Source of the DNA: Bacilli bacterium
GTDB taxonomy: Bacteria; Bacillota_I; Bacilli_A; RF39; UBA660
DNA length: 33,117 bases
NCBI GenBank assembly: GCA_017438635.1
Contig: JAFRUZ010000017.1
Coordinates: 1 to 33,117, forward strand
Reading direction: 5' to 3'
Positions 1-8,456 of the stretch are shown one piece after another. Numbering within the stretch: position 1 is the first letter of the stretch; every line of letters starts with the position of its first letter. Both the position numbers and the translations under genes were made by a program. The notes under the pieces are model-generated. The model saw nothing but the letters and a program-made list of their open reading frames with translations. It ran no database searches and was not told the DNA's origin.

Positions 1-19
1 AACGAAGGAGGAAATTATT

Positions 20-1027
20 ATGACAGTAGTGTCAATGAGTTATTTATTAGAAGCAGGAGTTCACTTCGGACATCAAAAAAGAAGATGGAATCCAAAAATG
101 AAAGAATATATTTATACATCAAGAGATGATATTTATATTATCGATTTACAAAAAACAGTTAAATTAATTGAAGAAGCATACGATGCTTTAAAGAAAATTG
201 CTGAAAAAGGTGGAACAGTTCTATATGTAGGTACTAAAAAACAAGCTGTAGAAGCAATGGAAGAAAATGCTACTAGAACAAACATGTTCTTTGTAAATGA
301 AAGATGGCTTGGAGGTACTCTTACAAACTTTAGAACAATTAGAAATAGAGTAAAAAGATTAGATGAAATAGAACAAATGGAAGAAGATGGAATATTTGAA
401 GTTCTTCCTAAAAAAGAAGTAGCTAAAATAAAAAAAGAATATGATAAATTAAATAAAAACCTTCGTGGTATAAGAAATATGAAAAAATTACCACAAGCTT
501 TAATTATCGTAGATCCTAGAGAAGAAGAAATAGCTATAAAAGAAGCAAGAAAATTAAAAATACCAGTATTTGGTATAGTAGATACAAATTGTGATCCAGA
601 TTTAGTAGATTATGTAATTCCTGCTAACGACGATGCAGTTCGTGCAGTAAAACTAGTAATTGGAGCACTTACTAATGCAATAGCAGAAGTAAATGGTAAC
701 GAATTAATGGATTGTGTATCTCCAGAAGATCAAAAGAAAGATTCTAAGAAAGAAAAACAAGATGTTGAAGAAGAAATAAAAGAAGTAAAAGAAGAAAAGA
801 AAGAATCTAAAAAAGTAGAAAAAGAAGAACCAAAGAAAACAACTAAAAAAGAAGAAAAGAAAGAAGAAGTAAAAGAAGAAAAACCAGCTAAGAAAGAAAC
901 TAAGAAAGTTGAAAAAGAAGATTTATCTTCAAAAACTTTAACAGAATTAAAAGCTATAGCTAAAGAAAAAGGTTTAAAAGGTTATAGTACAATGAAAAAA
1001 GCTGATTTAGTAGCAGCATTAAAATAA
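20..1027 (+). CDS. rpsB: 30S ribosomal protein S2 with long charged tail
   Basis: Structural protein of the small ribosomal subunit. The first ~230 residues are a normal S2: [15 protein letters not shown] near the start, then the [14 protein letters not shown] stretch and the [20 protein letters not shown] stretch around residue 190. The protein is 335 aa, whereas S2 is usually about 230-260. The extra C-terminus is a ~65-residue Lys/Glu-rich linker followed by about 34 residues (from [17 protein letters not shown]) that resemble a SAP/Rho-N-like nucleic-acid-binding fold. The start is set by AAGGAGG at 5-11; an ATG at 35 is a less likely alternative. It is followed 14 bp later by tsf, the usual operon order. 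The upstream promoter is outside the window. Confidence 0.97.
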   Translation: MTVVSMSYLLEAGVHFGHQKRRWNPKMKEYIYTSRDDIYIIDLQKTVKLIEEAYDALKKIAEKGGTVLYVGTKKQAVEAMEENATRTNMFFVNERWLGGTLTNFRTIRNRVKRLDEIEQMEEDGIFEVLPKKEVAKIKKEYDKLNKNLRGIRNMKKLPQALIIVDPREEEIAIKEARKLKIPVFGIVDTNCDPDLVDYVIPANDDAVRAVKLVIGALTNAIAEVNGNELMDCVSPEDQKKDSKKEKQDVEEEIKEVKEEKKESKKVEKEEPKKTTKKEEKKEEVKEEKPAKKETKKVEKEDLSSKTLTELKAIAKEKGLKGYSTMKKADLVAALK

Positions 1028-1041
1028 GGAGGATAAAAGTT

Positions 1042-1917
1042 ATGTTTACTGCACAAGACGTAAAAAGTTTAAGAGAAAAAACTGGAGCTGGAATGATGGA
1101 TTGTAAAAAGGCTCTACAAGAAACAAACGGGGATATGGAAGAAGCAATAACTTGGTTAAGAGAAAAAGGAATTTCTAAAGCTGCTAAAAAAGCATCTAGA
1201 ATTGCAGCAGAAGGTTTAACTAAAGCTGTAGAAAAAGGTAATAAAGCTGCAATAGTAGAGGTTAATTCTGAAACAGACTTTGTAGCAAAAAATGAAGCAT
1301 TTACAAGTTTCGTAGATAATTTAGCTAATACTATAGTAGAATCAAATGTTTCTACTTTAGAAGAAGCAAATGAATTAAAAATTGATGGTGAAACAGTTGC
1401 CAATACAATTATAAATTTAACTGCTAAAATCGGAGAAAAAATATCTTTCAGAAGATTTGAATTAGTTGAAAAGAAAGAAACCGAAGTATTTGGAATATAT
1501 TCACATATGGGTGGAAAAATCACAACTTTAGTAGTACTTGAAGGAGCAAGTCCTGACGTTGCTAAAGATGTTGCAATGCATACTGCAGCAATGAGACCAT
1601 CTTACTTAAATAGTGAAGAAGTACCAAGTGATGTACTTGATAAAGAAAAATCAATTATGAAAGAACAACTTCTAAATGAAGGAAAACCTGAAGACAGAAT
1701 TGAACAAATTCTTGTAGGAAAAGTTAAAAAATTCTATGAAGAAGTATGTTTAGAAAACCAAATATTTATCAAAGCTGAAAATAAAGAAACAGTTGGTAAA
1801 TTTGTTGAACAAAATGGTGGAAAACTTGTAAAAATGGTTAGATATGAAGTAGGCGAAGGTATGGAAAAAAGAAATGAAAACTTTGCTGAAGAAGTTGCAA
1901 ATCAAATAAATGGATAA
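1042..1917 (+). CDS. tsf: Elongation factor Ts
   Basis: Guanine-nucleotide exchange factor for EF-Tu in translation elongation. The N-terminal UBA-like domain (VKSLREKTGAGMMDCKKAL, residues ~7-25) and the signature SETDFVAKNEAF (~77-88), which inserts into EF-Tu, are both present. At 291 aa the length is normal. The RBS is TAAGGAGGA at 1025-1033, overlapping the rpsB stop, so the two genes are co-transcribed. A strong hairpin terminator begins at its own stop codon. The usual next gene, pyrH, is absent here. Confidence 0.98.
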   Translation: MFTAQDVKSLREKTGAGMMDCKKALQETNGDMEEAITWLREKGISKAAKKASRIAAEGLTKAVEKGNKAAIVEVNSETDFVAKNEAFTSFVDNLANTIVESNVSTLEEANELKIDGETVANTIINLTAKIGEKISFRRFELVEKKETEVFGIYSHMGGKITTLVVLEGASPDVAKDVAMHTAAMRPSYLNSEEVPSDVLDKEKSIMKEQLLNEGKPEDRIEQILVGKVKKFYEEVCLENQIFIKAENKETVGKFVEQNGGKLVKMVRYEVGEGMEKRNENFAEEVANQING

Positions 1918-1939
1918 AGTTATCTTGTGATAACTTTTT
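1916..1939 (+). terminator. Intrinsic terminator after tsf
   Basis: Nine-bp perfect stem AAAGTTATC (1916-1924) / GATAACTTT (1929-1937) with loop TTGT, followed by T residues. It overlaps the tsf stop codon and ends the rpsB-tsf transcript. Confidence 0.85.
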
Positions 1940-1958
1940 CTTGTTTTTAGAGGTGTTT

Positions 1959-2489
1959 ATGAAAATAATATTTTTAGATATAGATGGAGTAATGCTTCCA
2001 ATAGGAAGTAAGGATAAACTAATACCAGAAGATAAAATACTTCTTTTAAAAGGACTTATTGAAGAGACAGATTCTAAAGTAGTATTATCTTCAACGTGGA
2101 GACTTAATGCTAATAGAAAGTTTTATGAAGATGAAGACTATGAAAACTTAGTAAAATCATTAAAGAAACACGAAATAGAAATATACGATCATACTCCTGC
2201 TAAACAGATAAAAACAATAAAAAGACAGTTAGTAACAAAAAGTGGTATGACAATAGTAAACTATGTAACAGATCCAAATTCCACTAGAGGAGCAGAAATA
2301 AGTGATTGGTTAAAAGAAAATGAAACATCTTCTTTTGTCATACTAGATGATCAAGATTTTTACTTTGATTTATTTGGTTTGAAAGATAACTTTGTTAAAA
2401 TAAATAATCCATATATGGGATTAGAACAAATAGATGTAGAACAAGCAAAAAATATTCTAAATGTAAAAATAAAAGTAAGAGAAAAATAG
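1959..2489 (+). CDS. HAD-fold phosphatase-like protein (RNA-repair SAK-type)
   Basis: A small haloacid-dehalogenase-fold protein of 176 aa. Visible motifs are FLDIDGVMLP (motif I, with the nucleophile and acid/base Asp of the DxD pair at residues 7 and 9), VVLSSTWR (motif II Ser/Thr) and FVILDDQDFYF (acidic metal-binding motif). The arrangement resembles the HAD domain found in 'Swiss army knife' RNA-repair proteins, which suggests a nucleic-acid or nucleotide 3'-phosphatase; the substrate is unknown. An upstream in-frame TTG at 1941 exists, but AGAGGTG at 1949-1955 points to the ATG at 1959. It occupies the place where pyrH usually lies between tsf and frr. Confidence 0.7.
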   Translation: MKIIFLDIDGVMLPIGSKDKLIPEDKILLLKGLIEETDSKVVLSSTWRLNANRKFYEDEDYENLVKSLKKHEIEIYDHTPAKQIKTIKRQLVTKSGMTIVNYVTDPNSTRGAEISDWLKENETSSFVILDDQDFYFDLFGLKDNFVKINNPYMGLEQIDVEQAKNILNVKIKVREK

Positions 2490-2502
2490 AGATTATTATA
2501 TC

Positions 2503-2530
2503 TTTACATACAAAATAAATATAGTATAAT
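2503..2530 (+). promoter_or_regulatory. Sigma-A promoter of frr
   Basis: TTTACA (2503-2508), 16-bp spacer, TATAAT (2525-2530), upstream of the frr RBS AAAGGAG at 2541-2547. frr therefore appears to have its own transcript rather than being part of the rpsB-tsf operon. Confidence 0.75.
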
Positions 2531-2555
2531 ATAATTAACTAAAGGAGAGATGATT

Positions 2556-3101
2556 ATGGAGAATGATTATATAAGTTTAGCAAAAGAAAAAATGGATGGG
2601 GCTATTAAAAGTGTCGAAGAAAGATTTACTAGTGTTAGAGCAGGAAGAGCTAATCCTAGCATGTTAGATGATGTTTTTGTAGAAGCATATGGGTCAAAAA
2701 TGCCTCTTAAACAAGTAGCAACTATATTTGTCCCAGAAGCACGACAAATAAGTATTAAGCCATTTGATAAAACCCTTCTTGGAGCTATAGAAAAGGCTGT
2801 TTATGAAGCAAATTTAGGACTTACCCCAAACAATAATGGAGAATCTATATTTTTAACAATTCCACCTTTAACAGAAGATAGAAGAAAAGATTTAGTTAAA
2901 CAAGTAAAAGAATATGCAGAAGATGGAAGAATAAGAGTTAGAAATATAAGAAAAGACATGATAGATATGATAAAAGAAGATGATCATTCTGAAGATGAAG
3001 AAAGAAATATTATCGATAAACTTCAAGAAATAGTTAATGATTATAACAAAAAAATAGAAGATTTAACAAAAGAAAAAGAGAAAGATTTAATGGAAATATG
3101 A
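2556..3101 (+). CDS. frr: Ribosome recycling factor
   Basis: Releases post-termination ribosomes from mRNA together with EF-G. The whole 181-aa family length is present: the N-terminal helix with RAGRANPSMLD (~residues 31-41), the beta domain with ARQISIKPFDK, and the C-terminal helices with LTEDRRKDLVKQVK and RVRNIRKDMID. Two ATGs exist at 2550 and 2556. The RBS AAAGGAG (2541-2547) is only 2 nt from the first but 8 nt from the second, so 2556 is chosen. It has its own promoter and terminator. Confidence 0.96.
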   Translation: MENDYISLAKEKMDGAIKSVEERFTSVRAGRANPSMLDDVFVEAYGSKMPLKQVATIFVPEARQISIKPFDKTLLGAIEKAVYEANLGLTPNNNGESIFLTIPPLTEDRRKDLVKQVKEYAEDGRIRVRNIRKDMIDMIKEDDHSEDEERNIIDKLQEIVNDYNKKIEDLTKEKEKDLMEI

Positions 3102-3120
3102 TGTATATCATATTTTTTTT
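3094..3120 (+). terminator. Intrinsic terminator after frr
   Basis: Stem AAATATGAT (3094-3102) / ATCATATTT (3107-3115) with loop GTAT, running into a T tract. Confidence 0.85.
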
Positions 3121-3162
3121 ACAGATTTACAACACATTTAAGTAAAGTGAAGCAAAAAACTG

Positions 3163-3190
3163 TTGCAATGATATGAAAATGTGGTATAAT
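3163..3190 (+). promoter_or_regulatory. Promoter of the surface-export island
   Basis: TTGCAA (3163-3168), 16-bp spacer, TATAAT (3185-3190) with an extended -10 TG at 3182-3183. The predicted transcript start is near 3197, leaving a leader of about 107 nt before the TasA-like gene. Confidence 0.75.
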
Positions 3191-3200
3191 TTTATTAGAT

Positions 3201-3276
3201 AGCATATGGAAATATATATAAAATAAAGAGACAAATAGTCTAGTGAATTATGATAAAGTAATTATCATCATATGCT
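3201..3276 (+). promoter_or_regulatory. Structured 5' leader (three-way junction)
   Basis: Right at the predicted mRNA 5' end, AGCATATG (3201-3208) pairs perfectly with CATATGCT (3269-3276). The helix encloses a small hairpin (AGAC 3229-3232 / GTCT 3238-3241) and a 7-bp hairpin (ATGATAA 3250-3256 / TTATCAT 3262-3268) whose last base directly abuts the closing helix. This looks like an mRNA-stabilising or regulatory leader. No known riboswitch class is recognised. Confidence 0.5.
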
Positions 3277-3303
3277 TGATTAAAAAGTAAAGGAGGTGGG
3301 ACG

Positions 3304-4005
3304 ATGGAAAAGGATAGAAGAGCTAGAGTAATAGCAATTGCAGCACTTCTAGTAGGAGTAGTAGGTCTTTCATTAGGTTTCGCTGCATTTACTAACACAT
3401 TAACAATTAAATCATCTGCAGAAGTTGTAGTAGATAGTTCAGTATTCAATGTTGTTTTCTCTAAACAATCTGGATCTGTAGTTGATGGAAGTGTAACTCC
3501 AACACTTAGTCCTGCAAACGGACCTGCAAGTTTCACTGGAGCTAACGCTACTATCACTAACAGTGGTACTGGAGCACCAAAAATTGAAGGTTTAAAAGCT
3601 ACATTTACTGCACCAGGACAAAGCGTTACTTATTCATTCTATACTAAGAATGCTGGAGCACTTAAAGCATATCTAACAAGCGTTAATTTTGCAGAAGTTA
3701 CAACCGGTGCAACTAAAACATGTACTGCTAAATCAGTACAATCACCAGCAACACCTGCAACAGCTAGTTTAGTTGCTGCTGCTTGTAATGGTATTAGCTT
3801 AACAGTAACTCTAGGAAGTGAAAGTTTCACTCAAACAACTGCAAGAAATGCGTTTACAACAGCAACAGCACATGACTTAGAAGCTGATGGTTATGAAACA
3901 GTTACAGTTGTAATAGCTTATGCAGCTGGTTCAGCTCAAGCCGATGGTGACTTTGATGTTGCATTTGGTGATGTTACTTTAAATTATAGTTCAGTAGCAA
4001 GTTAA
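3304..4005 (+). CDS. TasA/camelysin-like secreted matrix protein
   Basis: A 233-aa exported protein with an N-terminal signal of the SipW-dependent type: charged MEKDRRAR, a hydrophobic stretch to about residue 28, then GFAAFTNT at the likely cleavage region. The rest is a Thr/Ser/Ala-rich beta-sandwich-like sequence without further membrane segments, as in TasA and camelysin biofilm-fibre proteins. The G/C content and codon use (many GCT, GCA, ACT, GGT) differ visibly from the very AT-rich neighbours, typical of an abundant protein. RBS AAAGGAGGTG at 3290-3299. A SipW-type peptidase follows about 110 bp downstream. Fibre formation is inferred from the family and context. Confidence 0.75.
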   Translation: MEKDRRARVIAIAALLVGVVGLSLGFAAFTNTLTIKSSAEVVVDSSVFNVVFSKQSGSVVDGSVTPTLSPANGPASFTGANATITNSGTGAPKIEGLKATFTAPGQSVTYSFYTKNAGALKAYLTSVNFAEVTTGATKTCTAKSVQSPATPATASLVAAACNGISLTVTLGSESFTQTTARNAFTTATAHDLEADGYETVTVVIAYAAGSAQADGDFDVAFGDVTLNYSSVAS

Positions 4006-4042
4006 TAGATTATAAAAAAATTCATTAAATTTATATATATAC

Positions 4043-4078
4043 TTATAGGCACAGGCTGCTTATAACTTGTGCCTATAA
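4043..4078 (+). promoter_or_regulatory. Hairpin between TasA-like gene and sipW
   Basis: Perfect 11-bp stem TTATAGGCACA (4043-4053) / TGTGCCTATAA (4068-4078) with a 14-nt loop. No clean T tract follows, so it is more likely an attenuator or 3'-end stabiliser that lets the abundant first gene be expressed above the peptidase than a full terminator. Confidence 0.55.
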
Positions 4079-4112
4079 TATATTTTAACAAGATTATTTG
4101 GGAGGTAACAAA

Positions 4113-5240
4113 GTGAAAAGGGGATATAAAAAGTTACTAATTTTCGAACTATTTATTTTCATTATTTTGTTCCTAAATAGTTTTGTATGGAATATATTAT
4201 CCGGTTACAAAATAAGTATATTTTTACTCGTAGTTTTATTCATTTTTCGGGGCGTTTTTGGATTTGAAAAAGACAAACATAGACATACAAAAGATTTTCT
4301 TATGGAAGTAATAATCTTCTTGATATCATTCTTCATTTTGTATTATTTGTTTGGAATTATAATAACTTTTTACGCAAATAACAGTTATTACACATTACTA
4401 GGTATAGTAGATTTCATTATACCTGCACTTATGTATGCAGTATTGAAAGAATACTTTAGATACATGATAATGTGTAAGTCAGAAGGTAGTAAATTGTTGT
4501 TTATTACAACAGTTGTTATGTTTGTGCTATTAGATACAACAACAGCTCTTTATTACAGAAACTTTGGTACAAACTATAACGTATTCTTATTCATAGCATT
4601 AACGCTATTACCTGCTATAAGTAGTAACTTAATTTTATGTTACTATACTACTAGAATTGGATATAAACCATTAATTTTATATTCATCAGTAATGGCAGTA
4701 TACAAATACCTACTACCAATTCTTCCTAATCCAAACGAATACATTTCATCAATTATAACTTTTATAGTACCGTTAGCCTTAGGTTATAGGTTCTATAAAA
4801 TTTCTAACATAGAACATGAGAGAGAGATTACTACAGAATACAGAGATAAGAAAATTAGACCATTAATTCTTTCAACTATTATAGTAATAATACTAGTATA
4901 CTTTACTTCAGGTTATTTCCATTACTGGGCAATAGCTGTAGGAAGTGGAAGTATGGAACCTGAAATATATAAAGGTGATGTAGCAATAATAGAAAAGATT
5001 GATGGACAATATCAAAAATTAAAAAAAGGGCAAGTAATAGCCTTTAAGTATGACGGTATAATTATTGTTCATAGATTAATAAACATAATTGAAGATCAAG
5101 GACAGTACTACTTTTATACAAAAGGTGATGCAAACCCTAAACCAGATAATTATATGGTAAAAGAAGAAATGATTGTTGGAGTAGTAAATCACAAAATACC
5201 ATACATCGGAATACCAACAGTTTGGTTAAATGAATTGTAG
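4113..5240 (+). CDS. sipW: Signal peptidase I, SipW/archaeal-ER type, with extra membrane domain
   Basis: Membrane signal peptidase of 375 aa. The C-terminal ~120 residues hold the catalytic part: GSGSMEPEIYKGDVAII with the catalytic Ser, and IIVHRLINI where a His replaces the Lys of ordinary bacterial type I peptidases, the hallmark of SipW/ER-type enzymes; KGDANPKPD follows. The first ~240 residues add several hydrophobic segments not found in Bacillus SipW, which is about 190 aa. The start is the GTG at 4113 with GGGAGGT at 4100-4106; an upstream TTG at 4098 lies before that RBS. It probably matures the TasA-like protein and the two modular proteins downstream. Confidence 0.85.
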   Translation: MKRGYKKLLIFELFIFIILFLNSFVWNILSGYKISIFLLVVLFIFRGVFGFEKDKHRHTKDFLMEVIIFLISFFILYYLFGIIITFYANNSYYTLLGIVDFIIPALMYAVLKEYFRYMIMCKSEGSKLLFITTVVMFVLLDTTTALYYRNFGTNYNVFLFIALTLLPAISSNLILCYYTTRIGYKPLILYSSVMAVYKYLLPILPNPNEYISSIITFIVPLALGYRFYKISNIEHEREITTEYRDKKIRPLILSTIIVIILVYFTSGYFHYWAIAVGSGSMEPEIYKGDVAIIEKIDGQYQKLKKGQVIAFKYDGIIIVHRLINIIEDQGQYYFYTKGDANPKPDNYMVKEEMIVGVVNHKIPYIGIPTVWLNEL

Positions 5241-5254
5241 TAGGAGGTGAGAAA

Positions 5255-6577
5255 ATGAAGAAAAAAGCAAAAAGAAAAGCAGAAGAAGACAAATTTGAAG
5301 ATATAGAAGACGAAATAGAAAACGCAATGAACGATGTAGAAGAACAAGATGAAGAAGTAGATCTTGAAGCAGAAAAAGAAGTCGAAGAACCTGAAGAATC
5401 TGCTGTAGTTGAAGAAACTAAAGAAGACGTTGAAGATACTCCTGCAGAAAACAATGAAGAAGCAGAATTAGTTGAAGTTGTTGAAGAAGGAAAGAAAAAA
5501 GTACCGTTCTTCAAATTTGATAACAATGCTTACATGAGTTATGAACGAAAAGTATTAATCTATCTTATCCTAGTTCTAGGATGTGCAATTCTATCTACTA
5601 TTTTTCTAACAAGATCATTTTCCACTGGAAAACAAGAACATATATCTTATAGAGAACAAAGTAGTCTAGATTATAAAGTATATTTAAAGAAAAACGACTT
5701 CTATGAAACAAAATATCTAGATAAAGATATGGTTTATGTAGCAAGTTTGATCAAAAGAATAGATGTAAATATTAAGTATTTATTCGATATAGATGAAAAG
5801 AGTAATATAAATTTTGATTATGATATCATTGGTAAATTAGCAATTACAGATAATGATGAAAAAGATGTATTCTTTGAAAAAGAGTACACATTATTAGAAA
5901 ACAAAAAAGATGGCATGAAAGATTCAAAGAATTATGGTATCAATGAAAATGTAAGTATCAATTATGACTACTACAATAATTTAACCAATAAATTTAGATC
6001 AGATTATGGGATAGAAACAAAGAGTAATTTAATAATTTATTTCAAAGTAAATCAAAAGAGTGCTGAAGATAATAAGTATAAATTAGATACTAATAGTACT
6101 ATGTCTTTAACAATACCATTATCAGAAAAAGCTATTAATATAAAAATGGATACTAAAGAAATAAATAAAGAAAGTCAATTATATAGAGATACAGCAGTAG
6201 TTGTAAGTAATTATATATATGCAATAGTAAGCGTTATACTTATCATAGTTTTAGCAATATTTATTGGACCACTTATTAAACTATTATTAAATATGAGAAC
6301 TAAGAAATCTACTTATGATAAGTATGTAGAAAGAGTATTAAATGAATATGATAGACTTATCGTAGAAACTACAACACCTCCAAATATGAATGTTAATAAC
6401 ATAGTAAGAGTTCATTCATTTACTGAATTACTTGATGTAAGAGATAATTTAAGTCTACCAATCAAATATTATGTAATAAATAATCATCAAAAATGTAACT
6501 TCTATATTAATCACGGTGATGAACTATATTTATTAGTATTAAAAGCAGTAGATATAGAGGAAAAAAATAAAAAATAA
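5255..6577 (+). CDS. DUF5305-like membrane protein of SipW cluster
   Basis: A 440-aa protein with a very acidic N-terminal cytoplasmic region (to ~residue 80), a membrane segment at ~99-118 (VLIYLILVLGCAILSTIFL), a ~210-residue outer domain with DYKVYLKKNDFYETKYL, and a second membrane segment at ~325-345. A cytoplasmic C-terminal tail of ~90 residues with VRVHSFTELLDVRDNLSLPI follows. This layout matches my recollection of the DUF5305 family, which occurs beside signal peptidases and TasA/camelysin-like genes; its biochemical role is unknown. It starts 14 bp after sipW with RBS AGGAGGTG, so it is in the same operon. It may be an accessory or anchoring factor for fibre assembly. Confidence 0.6.
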   Translation: MKKKAKRKAEEDKFEDIEDEIENAMNDVEEQDEEVDLEAEKEVEEPEESAVVEETKEDVEDTPAENNEEAELVEVVEEGKKKVPFFKFDNNAYMSYERKVLIYLILVLGCAILSTIFLTRSFSTGKQEHISYREQSSLDYKVYLKKNDFYETKYLDKDMVYVASLIKRIDVNIKYLFDIDEKSNINFDYDIIGKLAITDNDEKDVFFEKEYTLLENKKDGMKDSKNYGINENVSINYDYYNNLTNKFRSDYGIETKSNLIIYFKVNQKSAEDNKYKLDTNSTMSLTIPLSEKAINIKMDTKEINKESQLYRDTAVVVSNYIYAIVSVILIIVLAIFIGPLIKLLLNMRTKKSTYDKYVERVLNEYDRLIVETTTPPNMNVNNIVRVHSFTELLDVRDNLSLPIKYYVINNHQKCNFYINHGDELYLLVLKAVDIEEKNKK

Positions 6578-6603
6578 AAGGTTTTCAAATGAAAGCCTTT
6601 TTT
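6577..6603 (+). terminator. Terminator after the DUF5305-like gene
   Basis: Stem AAAGGTTTTC (6577-6586) / GAAAGCCTTT (6591-6600), one G-U pair, loop AAAT, followed by T residues. Ends the TasA-like/sipW transcript. Confidence 0.8.
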
Positions 6604-6688
6604 ATTAAAATAAAACTTAAATAGATGATTATAGATTAAAAATATGTTATAATAATATAATAGGAATACTATAAAAGGAGGTGCAAAT

Positions 6689-7630
6689 ATGAAACAAAAA
6701 AATAAACTTAATAAAACAAATAAAAATTATCTTGTTATAACTCTTTTTGCGCCTCTAACAGCCTTAATAGTCTTATTAATAACCTTAGGATATTCAGCAT
6801 TCCAAAGTACAGGAATGGTAAAGGATGCAGCAGCAACAGTAAGGCCAGAAACATTTGTAAGAGTAACAAATTTGGAAGTAGATACAACATCTAATGCAAC
6901 AGTGATAAGTAAAGACTATAGCAGTGTAGGACATACTAACGGATATATTACTTCAATTTATAGCCAAGTAACATTTACAAGAACAACATCATCAGTAAAG
7001 TATGCAATAGATGTAACAAATTTTGGTAATGTAGAAATGGGTCTTGCCAGTATAACAGGACTTCCTAATAATTTAGATTATGAACTTGATACAAATGTAT
7101 ATGATATAGGTGAAAAGATATGTAATAGTAATAATCAATGTACTCTTGGAGCAAAGAAAACAATATATGTAACAATAAAATATAAAAGTGGAAGTGGAAC
7201 AAATACAAGTACAACCCTAAATGCTAATTTTAATTTAAACTTTAAAGAATTACATAATATCTATTACAATAATACAGCAATAGATTATGTAATAGATGGC
7301 GGAAACAAAACAGTATCTTTAGGAAACAACCCTCCAACATATATAAGAGTAACAGGAACTCTTACAAATAGTAGTTATACATCACCAAATGTAACCTTAA
7401 CAGCAGTAACAAGTGATATATACATAATAGAAGTTCATAAAGTATATGTAGATAACATAGCACAACAAGATACAGTAGATGATGGGGGAAATATAACAGT
7501 TAATTTAGGAAATAATGCTCCTGCAAATGCTTCAGATATAACAATAACAGGAACTTATAATACTAGTTCATATTCTAATCCTAACTTAACCTTAAACAAT
7601 GTAACAACGGATATTTATATAACTATCTCA
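6689..7630 (+). repeat. Duplicated module, copy 1
   Basis: Colinear with 8457-9398 at a constant offset of 1768 bp, measured at both the start codon and the end of the module, so there is no net insertion or deletion. The RBS context (AAAGGAGGTGCAAA) is duplicated too. After residue 17 the proteins differ at only about 20 positions in ~300. Similarity stops abruptly after the sequence encoding TDIYITI. Confidence 0.9.
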
Positions 7631-8416
7631 AGTGGTGGCGGTGGCAATGGTACTTGGACAGAACCCGTTGAAGATCATACTGTAACAGTATATGATCCTG
7701 ACAATATGACTATTCCACCAAGCAGTACCATTAAATATGAAGAAGTAGCTGGACAACCTCAAATTTCAACAGATTCAAGTGGTAATATAACTCGCTTTGA
7801 ATATACAAATATTGATACAACTAATGGAATGAGTTTACCTTCTGGGGGAGTTGATACTGGAGTATTAGCATTCGATGGTCGTGACTTTACTGCAACACTA
7901 ACTGCAACCTTATCATTTTCAAGTTGTACCAAAAGTATTTGCCCTATACTAGGAGCCGCTACTAAAACAACTTCAGTAAATGGAACATTAATATATGAAA
8001 TGAGAGTAGCTTCTTCTGGATATGGTCACAATGCTTCAGGTACTAATCAAAGTCCGCCATATAACAAATTTAGATTTGGACGTTATGAAAATAGTAACGC
8101 TACTGGTAGTGATGATTTTAATATCAATAGTAGAGTTACATCATCTACATCAAGCGGTAGATATGGTTACAATTCAAGTACCGGTACAGTTAAACTTACA
8201 TTTAAACTATATTATACAAATGGTGTCTTCTCATCAGAAATATATGATGCTTCAGGTAATATACTAGCTAAACCTCACAATAATATGACAATTACATTTA
8301 GCGATACAAGTGGATCCACTTTTAATGACATAACTGTAGAAGTAGGACATTTCCAACATAACACAGAATATACTCACACATTCGCAATTCATGAGTTCCA
8401 AGTAGTGAAATCCTAG
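6689..8416 (+). CDS. Exported modular surface protein A (TasA-like N-module)
   Basis: A 575-aa exported protein. N-terminal: basic Lys/Asn stretch, hydrophobic segment at ~17-36, then GYSAFQSTG, the same pattern as the SipW-type signal of the upstream matrix protein. Residues ~45-190 resemble a TasA-like beta-sandwich (KYAIDVTNFGNVEMGL). Residues ~190-313 contain two ~60-residue repeats, each with a GG(N)xTVxLGNN motif and ending SDIYII / TDIYIT. After a GGGG linker (~316) comes a unique ~255-residue C-terminal domain, Thr/Ser-rich with a Cys pair (SSCTKSICP), function unknown. RBS AAAGGAGGTG. No LPXTG anchor is seen. The N-terminal 313 residues recur in the next gene. Confidence 0.7.
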   Translation: MKQKNKLNKTNKNYLVITLFAPLTALIVLLITLGYSAFQSTGMVKDAAATVRPETFVRVTNLEVDTTSNATVISKDYSSVGHTNGYITSIYSQVTFTRTTSSVKYAIDVTNFGNVEMGLASITGLPNNLDYELDTNVYDIGEKICNSNNQCTLGAKKTIYVTIKYKSGSGTNTSTTLNANFNLNFKELHNIYYNNTAIDYVIDGGNKTVSLGNNPPTYIRVTGTLTNSSYTSPNVTLTAVTSDIYIIEVHKVYVDNIAQQDTVDDGGNITVNLGNNAPANASDITITGTYNTSSYSNPNLTLNNVTTDIYITISSGGGGNGTWTEPVEDHTVTVYDPDNMTIPPSSTIKYEEVAGQPQISTDSSGNITRFEYTNIDTTNGMSLPSGGVDTGVLAFDGRDFTATLTATLSFSSCTKSICPILGAATKTTSVNGTLIYEMRVASSGYGHNASGTNQSPPYNKFRFGRYENSNATGSDDFNINSRVTSSTSSGRYGYNSSTGTVKLTFKLYYTNGVFSSEIYDASGNILAKPHNNMTITFSDTSGSTFNDITVEVGHFQHNTEYTHTFAIHEFQVVKS

Positions 8417-8456
8417 AACAAATAATATAGCAAAGTAAAATAAAGGAGGTGCAAAA

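Noticed and set aside
960-1523. Long leftward ORF opposite rpsB/tsf
   Set aside because: Shadow of strongly coding rpsB and tsf; no RBS and no recognisable protein.
1941-1958. TTG start of the HAD gene (and similarly TTG 4098 for sipW, GTG 18918 for miaB, TTG 28325)
   Set aside because: In each case the ribosome binding site lies at or downstream of the alternative start, so the next in-frame start is used.
3197-3303. Known riboswitch or T-box in the matrix-protein leader
   Set aside because: No conserved core of any class I can recognise and no terminator/antiterminator pair; only generic structure is claimed.
3240-3557. Leftward ORF opposite the TasA-like gene
   Set aside because: Its 3' part runs through the leader and promoter region, and the sequence is the complement of Thr/Ser/Ala codons; no RBS.
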